A DNA stretch of 60,257 bases from CAJBLF01 sp964430205 (GTDB taxonomy: Bacteria; Patescibacteriota; Gracilibacteria; Absconditabacterales; Absconditicoccaceae), in assembly GCA_964430205.1 (NCBI GenBank), contig CAYSER010000004.1, positions 1-60,257 on the forward strand. Direction: 5' to 3'. The position numbers were made by a program, and so were the translations under genes. Positions within the stretch are counted from its first letter, which is position 1, and the number at the start of each line of letters is the position of its first letter. Of the stretch, positions 19,990-29,557 are shown one piece after another. The notes beneath the pieces are model-generated. The model was not told where the DNA came from. It ran no database searches and saw nothing but the letters and a program-made list of their open reading frames with translations.

Positions 19990-20403
19990 TTAGCGATCCG
20001 TCACGGTTGTTATATTCCCAGATAAATATCCATGTAAAGTTGTTTTTTTAAGAATTACTGTTGGCAACTGAATTAACAACATATTGAACAAAAATATATC
20101 AAACGGGAAAAATATCCAAAACAGTAGTGTTGAGAAACTTAATGTATAGAGAATTGAATAAACGAAATGTTGTGACTTTGAATATTTTTTGGCGTATCTG
20201 GTGTTCATAATCATCATTCCTACACATCTATTTTGATTAAATAAGAGAAATATGATGTTATAGCTAAAAAACATTCCTATTAGGATAATTTTACTTGTTA
20301 AAACATCAATTACTATAGGGTACAATGGTAAGAATGTGATTAGGACCAAGAAGACATTAATTGCGGAAGCCGCTAACTTTTCTAATGCAGAAGTTTCTCT
20401 CAT
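19990..20403 (-). CDS. RDD-like small membrane protein
   Basis: This 137-residue protein has about four hydrophobic segments (NVFLVLITFLPLYPIVIDVL, IILIGMFFSYNIIFLLF, FVYSILYTLSFSTLLFWIFF, FLFNMLLIQLPTVIL). The NQNRCVGMMIMNTRY loop and the C-terminal TLHGYLSGNITTV resemble the GxxxGMxxxGxRV and LHDxLAGTxVV patterns of RDD-family proteins, where the role is usually unknown. No UGA codons occur. The gene is bracketed by 12-bp inverted repeats. Confidence 0.5.
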   Translation of the reverse strand: MRETSALEKLAASAINVFLVLITFLPLYPIVIDVLTSKIILIGMFFSYNIIFLLFNQNRCVGMMIMNTRYAKKYSKSQHFVYSILYTLSFSTLLFWIFFPFDIFLFNMLLIQLPTVILKKTTLHGYLSGNITTVTDR

Positions 20404-20443
20404 AATGGATATTTATCGTTTAGAGTTGATAAATTATTCTAAA

Positions 20444-20455
20444 GGGTCACTCAAC
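20444..20455 (-). repeat. Right arm of a 12-bp inverted repeat
   Basis: GGGTCACTCAAC on the plus strand is the partner of 19936-19947, lying about 40 bases upstream of the RDD-like start codon. Confidence 0.4.
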
Positions 20456-20530
20456 GTCTGTGACTGGACGTCCGCGCATTCTATTGAATATATACGGATA
20501 TGATTCCGTTATAAAAAATTGAATATTCTT

Positions 20531-20809
20531 TTATGATCCTATGAATTTCATCATTCCGTGGACAAGGAATACCGGCCGTACAAATGCTTTCAAGATACCG
20601 AGGACACCCATCCGGAATCCGGTGGCAGCGCCTATGTAATAGATAGCCGCTCAGAGCATCCCGAAAAAGTACAGCGCCCCTGCAGAACCGCCTTTCTTTT
20701 GAAATTTCTTTTTGCTGCAGCATTCCGTCATCATTGCTTCAGGGATATTCGCGCTGAATTTCGCGGTGACCTTTTCGGTCTTTTTCGCTGGTGTTTTCTT
20801 GGTTGGCAT
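20531..20809 (-). CDS. Small basic membrane protein
   Basis: A 92-residue protein starts with a Lys-rich PTKKTPAKKTEKVTAKFSA tail and a CC motif (MTECCSKKKFQKKG). Hydrophobic segments follow (GALYFFGMLGAAIYYIGAA and MGVLGILKAFVRPVFLVHG). One UGA is glycine in FGMLGAAIYY. It ends in TAA and lies between mltG and the RDD-like gene on the same strand. The family is not recognised. Confidence 0.65.
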
Positions 20810-20877
20810 GGTATGTTGTAATAGGGTAAAAGATTTGATAGAATGTAAGAGGTAGAACGTAGGGTAGAAAGATTTTT

Positions 20878-21897
20878 TTATCTCAGATATCTTTGCTTAT
20901 TTTGATTGTGTTCCTCTAATGTGCTTCCATAATGGATGTTTCCTTCATTGTCGTGAAGATAGAAGAGGTAATTGGAGACCTGCGGATGCATGATGGCGTT
21001 GATGCTTTCTCGTGTGGGATTGCAGATCGGTGTCGGCGGGAGTCAGCGCGTTCCTCTGGTGTTGTATGGATTGCTCTTGTCTCCTATCTTTTGTGCTATG
21101 ACTGTCGGTGTGCAGGCTGAATAGGATTGCTGTAAGCCATAGCAGAGCGTGATGTCTGCGTCAAGCGGCATTCAGATTTCCAACCTTTTGAGAAATATGC
21201 CCGCGACGGTAGCCTTATTGGAGGTGTTCCTTTCTTCCTTCTCCAAGACGCTTGCCAGGATCATGGTCTTGTAGAAGTCTGTCGGTGCGCTGATATTCTT
21301 CCGTACTCTCGTAGCGAATCCATCTAGTTGCTTCCTGACTAGCTGAGGGACTATCTCTTTATTCTTATCGATGTTGTAGGTGTCGGGATAGAGAAAACCT
21401 TCTAAGGTACCGGGGACCAGGGACAAGGCAGTCGATGAAAGGAATGGATAGTCTTGCTGCAATGCAGCGATATTGGCCTGATCAGTGACGTAGTTGAGAT
21501 ACATGCCTGGCGTAATGTATCATTTCCTCGATAATGCTTCATCGATGTCGTAGATGGATCGTCCTTCCAACAGCGTTACACGTAGGTAGTCTTTCTCTGA
21601 TCATTTGAGTATCCTGTCGATCAATTCCGCTTTCGTATAGGTGCCGCTGAACGTGTAGCTTCCTGATTCGAGCTTGGAGAAATCGATACCATGATGCATA
21701 TAGAGATAGAGTTTCATGCGGAATTTGTCTATCGAAGAGAGTTCGTTGAAGATCTTGGAGACATTCTCACCTTGTTCGATAGTGATTTTGCCATCGAGGG
21801 ATATCTTTTTGGTGAAGAGATAGATTCCCATGATGAGGAGGATAAGCAGGATCCATCTTCAGATTTTCGGTCATTTCTTTTGGTGTTTCATATTCAT
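20878..21897 (-). CDS. mltG: MltG-like endolytic murein transglycosylase
   Basis: MltG cleaves nascent peptidoglycan strands at the cytoplasmic membrane. This 339-residue protein has an N-terminal TM helix (RWILLILLIMGIYLF), a LysM-like region (GKITIEQGENVSKIFNEL) and a YceG domain.  Family marks are LEGFLYPDTYNI, MILASVLEKEERNTSNKATV (catalytic Glu), PLDADITLCYGL, NPYNTR, LPPTPICNP, and a C-terminal NYLFYLHDNEGNIHYGSTLE followed by EHN. Several UGA codons are glycine. ATG 21891 is an alternative start. Its presence implies a peptidoglycan wall. Confidence 0.92.
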
Positions 21898-22040
21898 GGT
21901 GAAAAGATAAATGTCGGTTCGGATGATAGCGATATGCGTCCGTATTTCAAATCCGAAAATATCCAGATTCTCCTTGAAAAATTTTATCATTCCTTTATGA
22001 TGGCTTCTCCGGAATTTTTTTTTGGAAAAATTTTTACCTA

Positions 22041-22046
22041 TATAAT
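22041..22046 (+). promoter_or_regulatory. -10 element upstream of ppdK
   Basis: TATAAT lies 11 bases before the ppdK start, downstream of an AT-rich tract. The leader would be very short. No clear -35 box is visible. Confidence 0.4.
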
Positions 22047-22057
22047 CGTGTAGCTGC

Positions 22058-24691
22058 ATGTGTCTATTCGGAAAAAAAGGGAAGAAGTACGTCTACTTTT
22101 TCGGCGAGGGCAAGGGCCTCGGAAAAGACCTCCTCGGAGGCAAAGGAAAGAATTTAGCTGAGATGGTGGAGATGGGATTGCCTATCCCGAGCTGATTCAC
22201 TATCACCACAGAGACTTGTGATCTCTATTACAAGAGCAATAAGACCTATCCACAGATAGTGTTGGATCAGATCGAAGAGAAGCTTCAGAAACTTGAACAT
22301 GTCATGGGCAGAAAGCTTGGTGATCCCAAAGATCCTTTGTTGGTCTCTGTCAGGTCTGGCGCCGCTGATTCTATGCCCGGCATGATGGATACTATTTTGA
22401 ACTTGGGTCTGAACGATGCATCTGTCCAGTGATTGATAGAAAAGACCGGTAATGCGAGATTCGTACGGGATAGCTATAGGAGATTCCTCCAGATGTTCGG
22501 TGATGTAGTCCTTGAAGTCCCTCACCATGATTTCGAGAAGGCATTGCAATCCGTGAAGGATGCTAAGGGGGTGAGATTGGATACGGAACTCGATGTCGCT
22601 GATCTTCAGAAGGTCGTCGGCTTATATAAGGACGTGATCAAGAACGCTACCGGAAAGGAGTTTCCAAGCGATCCTAGACAACAGCTACAGATGGCTATCG
22701 ATGCAGTCTTCGGTTCATGGAATAACGAGAGAGCTATCATCTATAGGAAACTCAATGATATCAAATGATTGTTAGGAACTGCCGTGAACGTACAAGCTAT
22801 GGTGTTCGGTAATATGGGTGAAACTTCTGGGACCGGTGTCTGCTTCACGAGAAATCCATCGACATGAGAGAATAAGTTTTATGGAGAGTTCCTTATGAAC
22901 GCACAAGGTGAGGATGTGGTAGCCGGTATCAGGACTCCTATGGAGATCGCTGAACTCGACAGAGTCATGCCTGATTGCTATAAAGAGCTAGTCGACATCT
23001 ATCACGGACTCGAGAAACATTATAGAGATATGCAAGATATGGAATTCACTATCCAAGAAGGGAAATTATATATCCTTCAGACCAGAAATGGAAAGAGGAC
23101 CGCTGCTGCTGCTGTCAAAATGGCGGTCGATATGGTACGTGAAGGATTGATCAATGAGAAAGAAGCGGTGTTGAGAGTAAAACCTGAACAATTGGATAGC
23201 TTATTGCATAAACAGATAGACGCTTCAGCAAAGAAGTCCGCTGAATTGATTACCAAAGGACTTCCGGCTTCACCAGGAGCTGCAGTGGGACAGATCGTTT
23301 TCAGTGCACAGGCTGCACATGATCGGAATGAGGGAGGTAAGAAAGTAGTCCTCGTCAGGACGGAAACCTCACCTGAAGACATCATCGGTATGGTCGCATC
23401 CCAAGGTATCCTGACTGCAAGAGGAGGTATGACTTCCCATGCTGCCGTAGTCGCAAGAGGTATGGGGAAATGCTGTGTCGCAGGAGCTGGAGAAATTGTC
23501 GTAGATGAGCATATCAAGACGCTTACCGTCAAATGAAAGGTCTATCATGAAGGAGATATCATCACCTTGGATGGATCTACCGGAGAAGTGTTCGTCGGCG
23601 CATTAGCAGTCGTTGATCCAGAACTTAGCGGAGATTTCGCTACGCTCATGACTTGGGCTGACAACTTCAGGAAGTTGCTTGTCAGGACTAACGCTGATAC
23701 TCCGCATGATGCTGAGGTCGCAAGGAAATTCGGCGCACAATGAATATGACTCTGTAGGACGGAACATATGTTTTTCGCAGAGGATAGGATCAGAGCAGTG
23801 AGAGAGATGATATTAGCCGAAGATATCGATGGCAGGAAGAAAGCATTGGCGAAGATCCTTCCATTCCAGAAAGAAGATTTTATCGGCATCTTCAAGGCTA
23901 TGGCAGGATTGCCGGTAACTATCAGATATCTCGATCCTCCATTGCATGAGTTCTTGCCTCAGGAAGAGAAGGATATCGTAGAGCTTTCCCAGATCATGGG
24001 TGTCGATCTCGAGATCTTGAAGAAGAAGATCGATTCGCTCCATGAGTTCAATCCTATGCTTGGTCATAGAGGATGTAGGCTCGTCATCACCTATCCAGAG
24101 ATTGCTGAGATGCAGACGGAAGCAGTTATCTCCGCTGCGTGCGAACTCAGGAAACAAGGTGTCGACGTGAAGCCGGAGATCATGATCCCATTGGTAGGAT
24201 TCAAATCCGAATTGGACTTCAATGCTGATATCGTCAGAAAAGTCGCTCAAGAGACTATGGACAAGTATGGTATGCAGCTCGATTACAAACTCGGAACCAT
24301 GATAGAAGTCCCTAGAGGCGCAGTAACTGCTGACAAAGTTGCTGAGACCGCTGAGTTCTTCTCATTCGGTACCAACGATCTCACTCAGATGACGCTCGGA
24401 TTCTCAAGAGATGATGCAGGCAAATTCATCAAGGAATATGTAGCTAAGAATATTTTCGAGAAAGATCCATTCCAGACGTTGGACACTGATGGTGTCGGTC
24501 AGCTCGTCCAGATGGCGGCAGAGAAATGAAGAAAGACAAGACCTGATATCAAGCTCGGTATCTGTGGTGAACATTGAGGAGATCCTCAATCCATCGCATT
24601 CTGCCACAAGGTTGGATTGGCATATGTCAGCTGCTCTCCATACCGTGTGCCTATCGCAAGGCTTGCAGCAGCTCATGCAGCACTCAAATAA
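22058..24691 (+). CDS. ppdK: Pyruvate, phosphate dikinase
   Basis: PPDK interconverts pyruvate + ATP + Pi with PEP + AMP + PPi. The 877-residue length is standard. The N-terminal ATP-grasp region has GKGLGKDLLGGKGKNLAEM, SVRSGAADSMPGMMDTILNL and FGNMGETSGTGVCFTRNPST. The phospho-histidine domain has GILTARGGMTSHAAVVARGM (His near residue 457). The C-terminal TIM barrel has GIGLCRTEHMFF, HEFNPMLGHRGCRL, SFGTNDLTQMT and the catalytic GICGEHGGDP near residue 840. Nine UGA codons are glycine, several in conserved motifs. In an organism with thin central metabolism it probably supports PEP/pyruvate and nucleotide energy balance. Confidence 0.97.
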
Positions 24692-24727
24692 TCAACAACT
24701 AGCAACGAAAGAATCTGGTTCCAATGT

Positions 24728-24762
24728 AAAAAAGCGTCGGGAAATATTCCTGGCGTTTTTTT
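24728..24762 (+). terminator. Terminator after ppdK
   Basis: A long hairpin (AAAGCGTCGGGAA-ATA-TTCCTGGCGTTT, with G-U pairs) sits in flanking A and T runs 37 bases past the stop. Confidence 0.8.
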
Positions 24763-24833
24763 GCTTGTGTTTTTGGTCCGGAGTCGTAGTATCTTCCCTA
24801 TTCATCCGGTTCGCTTTATTCCCTCTCTTGCAT

Positions 24834-25778
24834 ATGATGCCCCAGAGAACATTGGACGCATTGAAGGAAGCAATGTATATCGATCCTGAACAGGTAGCCT
24901 CTTATCTAGAAGATTTCATCATGTCCTATGTTACTCAGTTGCATAGGGATGGCGTTGTCCTGGGCTTGAGTTGATGACTCGATTCCGCTGTGGTCGCTGC
25001 ATTGGCAAAGAAGGCGGTGTGAGGTAAACATACTCTCGGGCTTATCCTCTCGGAAAAGGATTCCATGAAAAAAGATGTCGCAGACGCTCTATTGGTTGCT
25101 GAAAAACTAGGTATAGAACAGCATATCTTAGATATGACTTCCTATCTCAGGAAAATATGAAGCTATAAGTTTTTCCTGCTCGAAAAGATACCCTTTCTTC
25201 CCCTGAGGACAAAGAATCGGATCACCAAGCGTGTCAATGCCTGGTACAAGAAGAAGAAAGGACATCCACCTTTCTTGGACAATCTTCTGGGTACCAAGAA
25301 TATGAGATATAAACATCTTTTCAATAATCAGATTGCCTACTCCAGGATCAAGCATCGCATGAGATTGGTATTGCTCTATTTCTATGGAGAGCTGGATAAT
25401 TCCCTCATCGTGTGATGCGCCAACAAGACGGAGCATATGATAGGCTATTTCGTGAAGAACGGCTGCGATGCCGTCAGCGATATCATGCCTATCATGAACT
25501 TATACAAGACTCAAGTGTTCGCTCTTGCAGAGTATCTCGGCATCCCCAAGGAGATCATCAAAAAGCCTCCTACCGGATGAACATTGGGCAATACGAGCGA
25601 TGAGTCTGCAATCTGACTTCCGTATGAACAATTGGATCTTATCCTGCTTGCCTTGGAAAAGGGGCGGACAGATCAAGAGATCATAGCTGCGGTGGGGGTA
25701 GATGAGAAAAACATCCATTATGTGAAGGAATTGATCAAGAGATCGGAACATATGCGTCATGTCTATACTCCTCAATAA
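24834..25778 (+). CDS. nadE: NAD+ synthetase, ammonia-dependent type
   Basis: NadE amidates nicotinic acid adenine dinucleotide to NAD+. The 314-residue protein has the ATP pyrophosphatase loop VVLGLSGGLDSAVVAALAKK. Both glycines of SGG are UGA (TGATGA, 24972-24977), a very clear sign of recoding. Later motifs include NKTEHMIGYF, GCDAVSDIMPIMNLYKTQV and KKPPTGGTLGNTSDESAIGL. No N-terminal nitrilase domain is present, so ammonia is the nitrogen donor. An insert rich in Lys/Arg near residues 120-160 (RTKNRITKRVNAWYKKKKG) is unusual for bacterial NadE. Two ATGs in a row start the gene. Confidence 0.93.
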
Positions 25779-25795
25779 TGTTTTTTACTGGTTTC

Positions 25796-25822
25796 AAAAA
25801 ACTCCTCCTGATACAGGAGGAG
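25796..25822 (-). terminator. Terminator of the 25831-26388 gene
   Basis: CTCCTCCTG-ATA-CAGGAGGAG is a perfect 9-bp stem; on the minus strand it is followed by six T. Confidence 0.88.
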
Positions 25823-25830
25823 CAATGATA

Positions 25831-26388
25831 CTACTTGAACTCGGTCTTGGTGAGAATCTCTCCATGGGATTTGATGAAATCTCTGCTTTCGGAGATGATT
25901 TCCTTGATCATAAGTTTATCCATGGTTCCCATATTCCCTCTCTCCTGGAGTTCCTTGATCTGCTTCAGCGAGAGGGGCTGCCGATAGAATTCCGTACTTA
26001 CGAATATCGTTGACGCCGTGGGAATGTATCTGACCGTCTTGCCGATCTTCAGCCGTTTTACGGCGGCTTGATTCGAAACGAAAGAGCGATGTTTCGGTGT
26101 CTTCATACGATCTCTGCCCAGGATCTTGATTGTCGCATAGAATCTCCCGAACTTGGGGAAGATCTCGGAATTCTCTTTCTTCAGACCCTCTTTAATCTTG
26201 CTGAGCCTCTTTGCGTGTTTGTCCTGAAATGCGGTCACCAGTGCAATCATGTCCTGGAGTGTCTGTAAGTGGTCCTTGCTTGAAGCATTGCTCTCCATGA
26301 GCGTTTTTATCCTGGCCTGCAGAATCGTAATCGCTCCTTTCTTTTCGAGCAGTTTCAGAAGCTGTTTTTCGGCTTTTGCTTTTTTCAT
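25831..26388 (-). CDS. Hypothetical coiled-coil protein
   Basis: This 185-residue basic, soluble protein has helical, Lys/Glu-rich residues 1-70 (KKAKAEKQLLKLLEKKGAIT) and a beta-containing middle (FGRFYATIKILGRD, KTVRYIPTASTIFVSTEFYR). It has a helical end. No UGA codon occurs. It is monocistronic with its own promoter and terminator. The promoter contains a palindrome, so autoregulation is possible. The family is not recognised. Confidence 0.65.
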   Translation of the reverse strand: MKKAKAEKQLLKLLEKKGAITILQARIKTLMESNASSKDHLQTLQDMIALVTAFQDKHAKRLSKIKEGLKKENSEIFPKFGRFYATIKILGRDRMKTPKHRSFVSNQAAVKRLKIGKTVRYIPTASTIFVSTEFYRQPLSLKQIKELQERGNMGTMDKLMIKEIISESRDFIKSHGEILTKTEFK

Positions 26389-26418
26389 ATGCTTTTTTGT
26401 TTTTTTACTTTTCCATAA

Positions 26419-26444
26419 AGTAAATATTTACTCATAAATGTCAA
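26419..26444 (-). promoter_or_regulatory. Promoter with a 14-bp palindrome
   Basis: TTGACA (minus strand, 26444-26439) is a perfect -35 box. Inside the spacer and -10 area lies the perfect palindrome AGTAAATATTTACT (26419-26432), a likely operator. Confidence 0.5.
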
Positions 26445-26545
26445 GATTTGTTTCTCATTGCACTGATTGACTAAAAAACTACAAGATAAAAGATAAAATC
26501 TAATCTCTTAGTCTTCATCCTCTTAACGTTTTTCGATCATATAGT

Positions 26546-27370
26546 ATGTGAACCTATCTCTGACAGAATTTCCTTATCGATGCTAAGATCAGGAGCTATA
26601 TCGCTGATAAGGTTTCGCAGTTGTATCATACGACTTGAGGTGAAGCGCTAATTGAGATCGGACCTGGGAAAGGCTCTATCACTAAACTTATCTCTACTAT
26701 TTCACCGAATTTCCTCGTCATCGAAAAGGACCCTACTTTTTTTGAGAATTGAAAATTGGACATCGAACCTTGAAAATTCATCCTCGGAGATGTGCTTGAG
26801 ATAGATGTTCAAAAGCTCCTTGAGGAAAAACATATACAACCTTCTCAGACGCTGATCGTAGGGAATCTTCCGTACTATATCACTTCTCCGATCCTTAGGA
26901 AATTCTTCGGATACGGTCAAAAAGATTTCGCTTGATGAATAGTTATGGTGCAGGATGAAGTAGGTCAGAAGCTGAAAAGCGACGCTAATAAAAAATCTTA
27001 TCTGCGACGATTGCTCAATTATGCCTATGAGGTGACGTACTTGAAATGAGTGCCAGCCAAATGTTTCAAACCTGCTCCGAAAGTCAAAAGCTGTCTCATC
27101 GAATTGAAAATCAAAAATTGAGAATCGGGGATTGAATTCAATACGTTGGTTGAATTCTTGGAATTGTTTGCGCCGTTTAGTAGGAAGACCTTGGGAGCGA
27201 TTGAGACGATGATCAATAAACGCTTTGCGATAAATGCTTCCGTCAGCCGTGATGAAAATCGTGAAGCATCATGAAAGGCGATCAGAGCGTTTCATATCCC
27301 TGATGCATTGAAGAAAAAGAGATTGGAAGAGCTGGATCGAAAAAATCTCGAGGCTATCTTAGTGAAATAG
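26546..27370 (+). CDS. rsmA: 16S rRNA dimethyladenosine transferase RsmA/KsgA
   Basis: RsmA dimethylates two adenines in the helix 45 loop of 16S rRNA. The 274-residue protein shows GQNFLIDAKI at the N-terminus (Gly is UGA), SAM motif I EIGPGKGSIT, GDVLEID, and the signature VGNLPYYITSPILRKF. The motif-X region has VPAKCFKPAPKVKSC. Ten UGA codons are glycine, so almost nothing of this gene shows under the standard code. The second codon is UGA. Two stretches (26743-26780 giving ENGKLDIEPGKF, and 27101-27127) match the type B repeat found between genes and in tsaD, suggesting in-frame repeat insertion. It ends in TAG. Confidence 0.93.
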
Positions 27371-27488
27371 CTTAGATTTCGGCTGCGATCCTGGATGCCG
27401 GAATGATATTTTTGGACCATTTTTCCTTGAAACGGGGGACAAACCCATTACACTATTTCTGTCTTCTTTATCTGCATTATGTAATCTG

Positions 27489-27944
27489 ATGAGCGTGCTT
27501 GTCTACAATGGGGAGAAATTCCAAAAAAGCAAGGTGCGGTATCTGATCTTCGCGGTAGTGTTCGCTGTCGTTTTTGTGCTCTCGCTCTTGAGCAATAATC
27601 TCGTCGGTGCAATCCTGATCCTTTTCTTGCTCTGATGATATTTCTATTATTCTACGATCAGCAACCAAGTCATCACTATGACTATAGATAAGAACCAGCT
27701 TATCGTGTGAACCAAAAACTTCCCTCGGAATACTTTCACCTGATATGTGATCGAGATCTATCCGACCACCCAACAGATCAAGAATGTCGTCTTCCTCACT
27801 GATAAATCTCATCTCATCTATACGTTTGATGATTCTATCGAACACATCAGGGCATTCCTGCTCGAGTTGGATAATTATCTTCCTCTGCTCGGCGATTATC
27901 ATCAGTCCACCTTTGAAAAGATGTCTAGGAAGATGAAACTGTAA
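27489..27944 (+). CDS. Membrane protein with PH-like cytoplasmic domain
   Basis: The 151-residue protein has two TM segments (YLIFAVVFAVVFVLSLL and LVGAILILFLLGGYFYYS) joined by a short loop. A beta-rich domain follows (ISNQVITMTIDKNQLIVGTK to IEIYPTTQQIKNVVFLTD) and a terminal helix. The layout resembles bacterial bPH-domain (YcxB/YdbS-like) membrane proteins, but I see no decisive motif. Two adjacent UGA codons fall in TM2 (LLGGYF), two more in the domain. It lies between rsmA and the flippase gene. Confidence 0.6.
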
Positions 27945-27956
27945 ATGAATGCAGAA

Positions 27957-27996
27957 ATCAGAATTTAAAATTCAAAATTTAAAATTTAAAAATTAG
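27957..27996. repeat. AT-rich short interspersed repeat (type B)
   Basis: Tandem AGAATTTAAAATTC / AAATTTAAAA units occupy the gap before the flippase gene, the same family as 621-656. Confidence 0.6.
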
Positions 27997-28006
27997 TTTA
28001 TCTAGT

Positions 28007-29557
28007 ATGGTCTCTTCACATAGATTAGTCATCAAGGATGCTGCTCGACAGCTGATGGGAAGGATTATCAGCGCATTGTTCTGATTCGTCACTATCAAGA
28101 TCATGACACCTTATCTTGGCCCTCTCAGATACGGTGATTATTCTACTATCCTCAAGTATTTCGCTATATGGACCGCTTTGGCTGATCTCGGATTATATGT
28201 CTTGGCAGTCAAACGTCTCTGAGCGATCAAAGAGCAGAGCAAGGATCCAGAACATACTGAACTGAAATCCGAATACGGCAAGTTTGTCGGTACGAGGATT
28301 ATCATCATGACTGTCGTCTATATCGTGGCTATCGTGGTGGCGTATCTCTTACCTGCCTATACTTCCAATCCATATCTTGTCCGAGGATTGCCGTTCGGTA
28401 TGATTTTTTCCGCTAGCTTCATGTATGCCGGCATTCAACAGCTTCCGTTGCAGCTGTTCTGGAGAATGGACCAATTGAGTCGAACGCTTATCACCGCTAG
28501 ACTTTCGCAGATCGCTATCCTAGTGCCGACTGTCTACTTCATCTTCAAGGACATGACGTTCGATGGCACTACAGTATCGCTTATTGCATTCTGTTGTATC
28601 ATGTTTTCTGTCGTTGCAAGCTCCATAGGACAGAATATCGAAATCCATTTCCGTTCCAGGAGATTATTGCCACTCAAAATCACCTTTGACCGATCATTCA
28701 CTAAAGATATCGTCAAAAGGAATCGACAGTACGGCGTGTCGTATTATCTCAGCAGCTTCCATACCTTAATTGTACTGCTCTTCCTCTGATGGTTCTTTCC
28801 GACCTCATGAGGACATGATTATTCTGGAATCCGGGCATTATCGCTTTCATTGATTGAGATCCTGCTCATCATACCTTCATCGCTCGGCAATAGCTTGCTT
28901 CATAAGATATCTTCTTATACATTGTCCGATAAGCTCAAAAGCATGGGTAATCTCCTGTTGCTCAATTTTTGGATCGGTGCTTTGGTCGCTATCAATTTCC
29001 GGCTCTTTGCTGATCAGATCATCCTTGTCGTCTCTGGTAAGGCGTTCCTCTGAAGTTTTCAATCTCTTGCTTCTCGATGATCCAATCAGGTGCTTCCGTT
29101 TCTCGGTATCGTCTTGTTGCGGAGTTTCGTTAAACAGGTATACAACTATCTTTTTGTCGCCGTAGAGAAGCAGAATGTCCTCTTGCCCATCAATCTCATC
29201 GGAGTCTTGATCGGTATCCCTTTGTGAATACGGCTAATCCCTAAGTACTGATTATTCTGATGAGCGATCACCCAAATGGCGATCGAATTGCTCTTTATGC
29301 TCTGAGCTATCCGGATTGCAAAAAGACGCCATGTCCAGCCTACGTTTTCATTACGCATCTTGAGCAGGCTGCTGGTGATTATTATCGGTATGTCAGTGGC
29401 CGGATATGCTATCACCTCTGTGCGGAATATCACGATCCTACGGTTCTTCGTCGTTGCGATAGCACTCAACCTTCTGGTCTTATATCTCTCTCTCCCTACC
29501 ATCAAGAAAATCGCTAAGTGATTGACGGTCGATGATACGATAAATCCTACGCTTTAG
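28007..29557 (+). CDS. Oligosaccharide flippase (Wzx/MATE-like)
   Basis: The 516-residue integral membrane protein has about 14 hydrophobic segments. The N-terminus RLVIKDAARQLMGRIISALF and KIMTPYLGPLRYGDYSTILKY are typical of polysaccharide biosynthesis (Wzx-type) flippases of the MOP superfamily, which move lipid-linked glycans across the membrane. Further on are ADLGLYVLAVK and MPFGMIFSASFMYAGIQQ-like segments. More than a dozen UGA codons are glycine, including consecutive ones near 29252. It ends at TAG 29555-29557 and overlaps the convergent gene's stop by two bases. No glycosyltransferase is adjacent. Confidence 0.85.
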
